From positions 1-8,815 of the forward strand of contig JAGLIU010000151.1 of assembly GCA_023142805.1 (NCBI GenBank): a DNA stretch of 8,815 nucleotides, written 5' to 3'. Below, one piece after another: positions 3,935 to 8,815 of this stretch; positions within the stretch are counted from its first letter, which is position 1; each line of letters begins with the position of its first letter. The position numbers and the translations under genes are program-made. The notes under the pieces are model-generated. The model did not search any database. It was not told where the DNA came from and was given only the letters and a program-made list of their open reading frames with translations. Source of the stretch: Candidatus Omnitrophota bacterium (lineage in GTDB: Bacteria > Omnitrophota > Gorgyraeia > Tantalellales > Tantalellaceae).

Positions 3935-4819
3935 TTGCATTTACCGGTTTTTCTTGAAGAAGTTATTGATTACCTGGATCTCAACCCGGGAGATAGGATT
4001 TTTGACGCGACGTTGGGCGGGGGTGGGCATTCCAAAGAAATACTGAAAAGAATACTTCCGGGTGGAAAACTTATAGCGGTGGATAGGGATCCCGAAGCTA
4101 TTGATAGGAACAGGATCCAGTTCCAAGAATTTAAAAATGATGTTATTTTTTTGAACGAAAATTTTCGTGATATTGACAGTATTGTCGAAAAAACCGGAAT
4201 AGATCAGTTGGATGGGGCAATATTCGATTTGGGGTTTTCCTCTTTTCAGTTGGATGAAAGCGAACGTGGTTTTAGTTTCATGAATGATGGTCCGTTGGAT
4301 ATGCGTTATGACAAAAGAGAAGGTCTTTCGGCGAAAGATGTTGTGAACGGGTTTCGTGAATCCGAACTTATTGAAATTATACGAGAGTATGGAGAAGAAA
4401 GGCACGCGAAGTTGGCAGCCAGAGCCATAGTGGCGGCCAGGAAGAAGAACAGGATAGTGACAACCGGTGAGCTTGTGGAAATAATCAAAAGCGCGATTGG
4501 ATGGAGATACACGAGACAGAAACTTCATCCTGCCTGCCGGGTTTTTCAGGCATTAAGAATTTTTGTTAATGCCGAACTGGCAGCCGTGGAAGAAGGCGTA
4601 AATAGGATATTCCCGTATATGAAGCAAGGAAGCAGGATCTGTGTTATTTCGTTCCATTCGCTTGAAGACAGAATCGTAAAAAATGTTTTTAGAAATAGAT
4701 CACGATCAGGAGAGGCGTTGTTATTGACAAAAAAACCTATACAGCCGAACAGGGATGAGATTCGGATCAATCCCAGGGCAAGAAGCGCGAAATTGCGCGT
4801 AGCGGAGAGGATAGTATGA
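3935..4819 (+). CDS. rsmH: 16S rRNA (cytosine(1402)-N(4))-methyltransferase RsmH (MraW)
   Basis: A 294-residue protein, close to the family's usual 300-315. It uses S-adenosylmethionine to N4-methylate C1402 of 16S rRNA, in the ribosomal decoding centre. Visible motifs: the SAM-binding loop DATLGGGGHS at 24-33; FDLGFSSFQLDESERGFSF with GPLDMR; HPACRVFQALRI from H198, where Cys replaces the more common Thr; SFHSLEDRIV at 239-247; and the C-terminal NPRARSAKLRVAER. The start is TTG 3935, giving the family's usual beginning H-x-PV-x-LEEV and having AAAGGA 8 nt upstream. The stop overlaps the next gene by 4 bp (ATGA). It sits in its usual dcw place after mraZ, although two small ORFs intervene here. 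Confidence 0.96.
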   Translation: MHLPVFLEEVIDYLDLNPGDRIFDATLGGGGHSKEILKRILPGGKLIAVDRDPEAIDRNRIQFQEFKNDVIFLNENFRDIDSIVEKTGIDQLDGAIFDLGFSSFQLDESERGFSFMNDGPLDMRYDKREGLSAKDVVNGFRESELIEIIREYGEERHAKLAARAIVAARKKNRIVTTGELVEIIKSAIGWRYTRQKLHPACRVFQALRIFVNAELAAVEEGVNRIFPYMKQGSRICVISFHSLEDRIVKNVFRNRSRSGEALLLTKKPIQPNRDEIRINPRARSAKLRVAERIV

Positions 4820-5178
4820 GAATACATAAAATTATTGTTGTAGGGATGATAATAACTATGTTCTCTATCTGTTATGTGCACCAGCGAATAGAGATCATCA
4901 AAGCCGGTTATACCCTGCAGGAAAGCAGAAGAGAACTTTCCCATTTGATTGACCGCAATTCAAAGTTAATGTATAATCTATCCGAGTTTGAGTCCCCGAG
5001 ATATCTTTTAACTTCTCTTAATGGGGAGGAGATTGAATTCGCGAGGCATAGGAGTATAAGGATCGATAGTTATCGACTAGTGTTCGCGGATCCTTTTCTT
5101 TCAGGAAATACGAGGGGATTTGCGGGCAGAGTTCTGGATGCTCTTACTTTGAGCGCGGAAGCTAAACCTCATAAATAG
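4816..5178 (+). CDS. FtsL-like cell-division protein (single membrane helix plus coiled coil)
   Basis: A 120-residue protein with a short basic cytoplasmic start (MRIHK), one membrane helix at about 6-21, and a periplasmic heptad-like helix at about 23-59 (QRIEIIKAGYTLQESRRELSHL and on). A tail of about 60 residues follows. This bitopic plan, together with the place between rsmH and ftsI, is that of FtsL, which pairs with FtsB/DivIC and activates FtsWI at the septum. FtsL sequences diverge quickly, so the call leans on topology and position and I leave the symbol empty. It overlaps rsmH by 4 bp, with GGAGAGG at 4804-4810 as ribosome site. The tail beyond the coiled coil (SYRLVFADPF, LDALTLSAEAKPHK) is longer than in many FtsL proteins. 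Confidence 0.75.
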   Translation: MRIHKIIVVGMIITMFSICYVHQRIEIIKAGYTLQESRRELSHLIDRNSKLMYNLSEFESPRYLLTSLNGEEIEFARHRSIRIDSYRLVFADPFLSGNTRGFAGRVLDALTLSAEAKPHK

Positions 5179-5198
5179 AAAATTGCTTTTAGATCACT

Positions 5199-6902
5199 AT
5201 GTTTAAAATACGTCGTTATGTTGTATTATTACTCGCAATAACATCTTTTTTACTGCTAATATTAAGGCTATATTACCTTCAGGTCACAAAGGCGGATCGA
5301 TATTCTGCTTTAGCTTCCGGGCAGCATTCAACAGCAAGAAAAATAGAACCTCGTAGAGGGACCATTTTTGATAGCCATATGGAACCCCTGGCTATAAATC
5401 TGGACACACCCAGTATATATCTTAATCCACGTGAAATAATTGCCAAGGAAGAAACCGCGAAAGCACTTTCGGGAACGTTAGAGCTTGAATATAGTTTGGT
5501 TTTTGAAAAGGTTTCACGTAATAAAGCGTTTTTGTGGCTGAAGCGGAAAATAGATGATGATGTCGCGGAGACGGTCAAAAGTCTTGGATTGAAAGGCATA
5601 TACATTATTTCAGAGAGTAAGCGTAACTATCCTAGTGGGAACATGGCTTCTCATGTTGTGGGGTTCGCGGGGACTGATAATCGGGGGTTGGAAGGCATTG
5701 AGCTTTTATTCGACGATATGCTCAAAGGAGAACCCGGTCTCCGGAGCTCTATGAGGGATGCCAAAAGAAGAACGGTTCTATTTGATGAGAAAGCGTCGGT
5801 TCCTCCACAGAACGGATATGATCTTGTACTTACGATAGACAGTGTTATTCAGTATATCGTAGAAGAAGAACTGGCTCAGATGGTAAAGAAACGGAAACCT
5901 GAAAGTGCTTCTATTGTGGTTATGGATCCGTTTTCAGGGAAGATACTCGCGCTCGCGAATTATCCGAATTACGATCTAAATGAGTTTTCTAAGGTATCTC
6001 GTGGGGCAATGAAGAATAGGGCTGTTACGGATATCTGTGAACCCGGAAGTGTCTTTAAGGTCGTGACGGCCAGCGCGGTTATAAACGAAAAAGTTTTTGG
6101 TCCTGAGGATCGTATATATTGTGAAAAAGGCGCGTATCATACACGCGGAAGAATATTACATGATTATCATAAGTACGGAGAATTGTCCTTTCGTGATGTG
6201 ATCGCCAAATCCAGTAATATAGGTGTTGTTAAATCAGCACAAAAACTCGGCAAAGAGAAACTTTTTGGATATATAGAAAAATTTGGTTTTGGTAAACAAA
6301 CAGGGGTAGATCTTCCGGGTGAAGCCAGAGGGATAAGCAGGCGGCCTTCAGTATGGTCGCGTAGTGATATCACGACAATACCGATCGGGCAAGGTATAGC
6401 TGTTACACCCTTGCAGTTGGTCAATGCTGTAGGCGTTATCGCCAATGGCGGTTATTTAAAGAGACCGTATATTGTTGATGAGATAACCGGATGGAATGGA
6501 GAACTTTACAGAAAGACGGTACCAAGAACTTCAGCTAGAGTAATAAGCCGGGATACCTGCGAAAAAATAAAGGACGCGATGCGTCACGTGGTAACAGATG
6601 GTACGGGTAAGAAAGCTAATTCAAAACTTTTTGAGGTTTGCGGGAAGACAGGTACGGCTCAGATGGTTGATCCGGACGGGGGTTATTATGAGAAAAAGTA
6701 TAACGCGTCATTTATCGGGTTCGCTCCAAAGGATGAACCGGTTATAAGTATGGTAATTATCGCGAGGGATCCTCATCCTGTATATTTTGGCGGGACAGTT
6801 GCCGCGCCGGTCTTTAAGAATATAGCCGAACGAGTTTTACAGTATCTGGACTCTAATAGAAAAGATAATGTTAAGGAGTATAATGATGAAAGAGGATCTT
6901 AA
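5199..6902 (+). CDS. ftsI: Septal peptidoglycan transpeptidase, class B PBP (FtsI/PBP3 type)
   Basis: A 567-residue class B penicillin-binding protein. A membrane anchor lies at about 8-27. The PBP-dimer region begins with RRGTIFD (52-58). The transpeptidase domain carries all three active-site motifs: S284-V-F-K287 (nucleophile Ser284), S338-S-N340 and K483-T-G485 (GKTGTAQ). It crosslinks peptide stems in septal peptidoglycan, working with FtsW and the FtsL complex in the inner membrane, and is the target of beta-lactams. There is no PASTA domain. It starts 20 bp after the ftsL-like gene; ATG 5199 is forced by an in-frame TAG at 5190-5192, though no good ribosome site is visible, so coupling or low initiation is likely. 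Its end overlaps murE by 17 bp. A sporulation SpoVD identity is unlikely without PASTA. Confidence 0.95.
   Translation: MFKIRRYVVLLLAITSFLLLILRLYYLQVTKADRYSALASGQHSTARKIEPRRGTIFDSHMEPLAINLDTPSIYLNPREIIAKEETAKALSGTLELEYSLVFEKVSRNKAFLWLKRKIDDDVAETVKSLGLKGIYIISESKRNYPSGNMASHVVGFAGTDNRGLEGIELLFDDMLKGEPGLRSSMRDAKRRTVLFDEKASVPPQNGYDLVLTIDSVIQYIVEEELAQMVKKRKPESASIVVMDPFSGKILALANYPNYDLNEFSKVSRGAMKNRAVTDICEPGSVFKVVTASAVINEKVFGPEDRIYCEKGAYHTRGRILHDYHKYGELSFRDVIAKSSNIGVVKSAQKLGKEKLFGYIEKFGFGKQTGVDLPGEARGISRRPSVWSRSDITTIPIGQGIAVTPLQLVNAVGVIANGGYLKRPYIVDEITGWNGELYRKTVPRTSARVISRDTCEKIKDAMRHVVTDGTGKKANSKLFEVCGKTGTAQMVDPDGGYYEKKYNASFIGFAPKDEPVISMVIIARDPHPVYFGGTVAAPVFKNIAERVLQYLDSNRKDNVKEYNDERGS
6873..6878 (+). 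promoter_or_regulatory. Ribosome-binding site deciding the murE start
   Basis: AAGGAG sits inside the end of ftsI, 7 nt before ATG 6886 and 4 nt before ATG 6883. The upstream ATG at 6868 precedes it and has no site of its own, so it is rejected. Confidence 0.75.
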
Positions 6903-8355
6903 TGATTTAAGGCATAAAATATTGCCTATGAAGGATAAGCTTAAAACGGATTCACGGAAAATTGTTCCGGGGGATGTTTTTGTGGCTATAAAAGGGGTTT
7001 ATCATGACGGGCATGACTTTGTTCTAGAAGCTTTAAAACGGGGAGCAAGGTGTGTAGTATCGGAAAAAAACATTGAAGGTCTTTCCGCGGAAGATAAAGA
7101 GAAGGTTGTAATAGTTTCTGATACCCGCGAAATTCTGGCGGATTTTGTAAAGTTTATTTATGACGATCCTTCCGAACATCTTTCCGTATATGGGGTGACA
7201 GGAACAAATGGTAAGACCAGTACGGTTTTTCTGATCGATGGGATACTTTCTTCATCCGGCAGAAAAAGCGGATTTACCAGTACGGTTTTTTCCAAAATAT
7301 CCGGGGATATAAAGGTCAGATCTGATATGACGACGCCGGATATTGTTACGATGAATCATCTTTTATCGGAAATGGTGGATAATGGAAAAGACGCCGCTGT
7401 TATAGAGATATCGAGTCACGCGCTTAGTCAGAAAAGAGTAGAAGGGATAGGACTTGACAGCGCGGTTTTTATGAATATTACGCCCGAACATCTGGATTAT
7501 CATGAAAACATGGATAATTATTTAGAAGCGAAAAAGAAAATTTTCGCTTTGTTAAAACCGGGAGGGGTGGGTGTTTTGAATGTGGATGATCCTGCCTTAA
7601 TAAGCATAAAAAAGAGTTTGGATACTGATAATATTATAACTTTTGGGATAGAGAACAAAGGTGATGTTCGGGCGGAGAACATAAAGACCGATATATCCGG
7701 TTCGGAGTTTGATCTAAGCGTTAGAGACAATGCTCTTGTGCGTATCAAGACTTCTCTCATAGGGAGGCACAACATATACAACATGCTTGCCGCGGCCGCG
7801 GCAGTGATGAAAAGCGGGATCAGTGTGATGGAGATAAAAAAGGGATTAGAAAACGTTTCCGGTCCTCCCGGACGTTTAGAAAAAGTGATATCTAATGCTC
7901 CTTTCAACGTATTCATAGATTACGCGCACACTCCGGACGCGATGAAAAACGTGCTTGAGTGTTTAAAGCCTATGACCGAAGGGGAGCTTATCTGTGTTTT
8001 TGGTTGTGGCGGAGATAGAGATAAAACAAAAAGATCTATTATGGGCAAGATCGTTTCATCTTTAGCTGAGAAGGTCATAATAACCAGTGATAATCCCCGG
8101 ACAGAAGATCCTTTAATGATCATTCGGGAGATAAAAGGGGGTATAGTTGGTAATCCGGTCTGTAAAGTGATCGAGAAGCGGTATAATGCTATAAATGAGG
8201 CTTTGAATACTGCCGGGGAAAATGATATAGTATTGATCGCGGGCAAGGGGCATGAAGATCACCAGATAGTGGGTAAGGAAAAAATGCGTTTTAATGATAA
8301 AGAAGTCGTGCGGGAAATTCTCGGGAAAATGGGATATAGTAATGTATCGGAATGA
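6886..8355 (+). CDS. murE: UDP-MurNAc-L-Ala-D-Glu:meso-diaminopimelate ligase MurE
   Basis: A 489-residue cytoplasmic Mur ligase that adds the third amino acid of the peptide stem using ATP. The N-terminal domain carries TDSRKIVPGDVFVAIKG (21-37). The ATP loop is GTNGKTST at 106-113 with Lys110. TTPDI, ISSHALSQKRV and ITPEHLDYH follow. The likely carbamylated lysine is Lys216 in YLEAK. DYAHTPDAM opens the C-terminal domain. DNPR at 402-405 is the motif that selects meso-diaminopimelate over lysine, and GKGHEDHQI follows. So the cell wall is probably of the direct DAP (Gram-negative) type. ATG 6886 is preferred over 6868 because of AAGGAG at 6873-6878; the gene overlaps ftsI by 17 bp. ftsI-murE-murF is the classic dcw order. 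Confidence 0.96.
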   Translation: MKEDLNDLRHKILPMKDKLKTDSRKIVPGDVFVAIKGVYHDGHDFVLEALKRGARCVVSEKNIEGLSAEDKEKVVIVSDTREILADFVKFIYDDPSEHLSVYGVTGTNGKTSTVFLIDGILSSSGRKSGFTSTVFSKISGDIKVRSDMTTPDIVTMNHLLSEMVDNGKDAAVIEISSHALSQKRVEGIGLDSAVFMNITPEHLDYHENMDNYLEAKKKIFALLKPGGVGVLNVDDPALISIKKSLDTDNIITFGIENKGDVRAENIKTDISGSEFDLSVRDNALVRIKTSLIGRHNIYNMLAAAAAVMKSGISVMEIKKGLENVSGPPGRLEKVISNAPFNVFIDYAHTPDAMKNVLECLKPMTEGELICVFGCGGDRDKTKRSIMGKIVSSLAEKVIITSDNPRTEDPLMIIREIKGGIVGNPVCKVIEKRYNAINEALNTAGENDIVLIAGKGHEDHQIVGKEKMRFNDKEVVREILGKMGYSNVSE

Positions 8356-8464
8356 CGCTAAAGATCCGCGGTTATTGGGATTTGTGTTAAACAGTTCCCG
8401 GTTCGTTGTTTCCTCCGAAAATAAAAGTGGACTTGTGAAATTATACGCGGGATCCAATAACTGA
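8342..8464 (+). CDS. Possible 40-residue ORF between murE and murF
   Basis: A frame from ATG 8342, overlapping the end of murE by 14 bp, to TGA 8462-8464 encodes a 40-residue peptide (starts MYRNDAKDPRLLGF, ends LYAGSNN). Codon choice resembles the neighbouring genes. There is only a weak GGGAT purine stretch upstream and no known motif, signal or membrane helix. It would fill most of an otherwise unexplained 157-bp interval in a compact operon. It overlaps the inverted repeat at 8363-8469, so the interval may instead be a structured RNA. I cannot identify it. Confidence 0.3.
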   Translation: MYRNDAKDPRLLGFVLNSSRFVVSSENKSGLVKLYAGSNN

Positions 8465-8469
8465 GGGTC
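8363..8469. repeat. Long imperfect inverted repeat in the murE-murF interval
   Basis: The left arm 8363-8378 (GATCCGCGGTTATTGG) faces the right arm 8454-8469 (CCAATAACTGAGGGTC). Of 16 positions, 13 pair as Watson-Crick, 2 as G-U, and 1 is a mismatch (8368 with 8464). The 75-nt loop region shows only short internal pairings. No T-run follows the right arm, so it is not a simple terminator. In RNA it would form a long-range stem ending 43 nt before the murF ATG. Confidence 0.5.
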
Positions 8470-8512
8470 GGTGGATGGATGTTGAATAAACGCGTATTAC
8501 GTGGTGTGGATC

Positions 8513-8815
8513 ATGATTAAAATCACTATAAAAGAAACAGCTGAAGTAACGGGCGGGGAGCTTATTTCATCAAGTCCCGATGAGATAGTATCGGGTTTTT
8601 CCATTGATTCAAGAACGGTTAAGCCGGGACAACTTTTCATAGCGGTTAAAGGGGAGAATTTTGATGGACATGATTTTATTTCGGAAGCGTTTAGAGCCGG
8701 CGCGAAGGGGTTCATCGTTTCATGTTTGTCGAAAGAAAACAGGGAAACCCCTCCCGGGCATGTTATTGTTGTAAATGATACGGTTTCCGCCATGGGGAAA
8801 CTCGCGGGTTATATT
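8513..8815 (+). CDS. murF: UDP-MurNAc-tripeptide:D-Ala-D-Ala ligase MurF, C-terminus cut by window edge
   Basis: The first 101 residues of MurF, open to the window end; family members are about 450. MurF ligates D-alanyl-D-alanine to the UDP-MurNAc tripeptide, the last cytoplasmic step of precursor synthesis. What is visible is the N-terminal substrate domain: FSIDSRTVKPGQLFIAVKGENFDGHDFI (29-56) and FRAGAKGFIVS. The ATP loop lies beyond the edge. Position after murE supports MurF rather than a second MurE. ATG 8513 is chosen because it gives the family's usual MIKITIKETAEVTGG opening. In-frame GTG at 8501 and 8504 are possible, and a stop (TGA, 8483-8485) limits extension. No clear ribosome site precedes it. 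A 13-codon ORF (ATG 8479 to TAA 8520) overlaps the start, so coupling is possible. Confidence 0.93.
   Translation, partial: MIKITIKETAEVTGGELISSSPDEIVSGFSIDSRTVKPGQLFIAVKGENFDGHDFISEAFRAGAKGFIVSCLSKENRETPPGHVIVVNDTVSAMGKLAGYI

Noticed and set aside
3941..4528. 195-codon open frame on the reverse strand
   Set aside because: It lies wholly opposite rsmH, whose motifs are unmistakable. Its product has no recognisable motif and it has no operon context.
8113..8457. 114-codon reverse frame across the murE end
   Set aside because: Mostly antisense to murE, with no promoter or ribosome site seen and no motif.

Overview
The window reads as a chromosomal segment of an uncultured Gram-negative-type bacterium. 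It is moderately AT-rich, with many AT-rich spacers and some GTG and TTG starts. The combination of an ExeA-type ATPase, a TIGR04073-family secreted protein, stand-alone PilZ proteins and a meso-diaminopimelate-type MurE would suit Omnitrophota (former OP3) or a relative in the PVC/Elusimicrobia neighbourhood. That placement is inference from gene content and was not tested by any search.

Left part (1-2869): an ExeA-like AAA+ ATPase runs leftward off the window and carries its own near-consensus promoter. Divergent from it are four rightward genes: a PilZ protein that may be leaderless; a small exported TIGR04073-family protein with a near-perfect sigma70 promoter and its own terminator; a second PilZ protein; and, overlapping that by 4 bp, a Lys/Glu-rich repeat protein ending in a four-cysteine TRASH/FCS-like zinc finger. 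A strong terminator with a 12-bp stem closes this block. The theme is cell envelope, secretion and c-di-GMP.

Middle (2870-3078): an AT-rich spacer holds a TTGACA-N17-TATACT promoter. Right behind it are three direct repeats of AGTGGA with an exact 10-bp period, ending at the mraZ start. This has the architecture of an MraZ operator and resembles the boxes known in Mollicutes.

Right part (3079-8815): a division and cell-wall (dcw) cluster in the order mraZ, two unrecognised small ORFs, rsmH (mraW), an ftsL-like gene, ftsI (PBP), murE, a 157-bp interval with a possible 40-residue ORF and a long inverted repeat, then murF (cut by the window end). RsmH modifies 16S rRNA. The FtsL-like protein and FtsI act in septal peptidoglycan synthesis. 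MurE and MurF add diaminopimelate and D-Ala-D-Ala to the UDP-MurNAc peptide. Overlapping or tightly spaced genes argue for one long operon under MraZ control. Several automatic starts look wrong: mraZ should begin at GTG 3079 and murE at ATG 6886.

The parts most worth a second look are the MraZ box array over the mraZ ribosome-binding site, the two small ORFs inserted between mraZ and rsmH, the PilZ/zinc-finger overlapping pair, and the unexplained murE-murF gap. No transposon, CRISPR array, tRNA or rRNA was seen.
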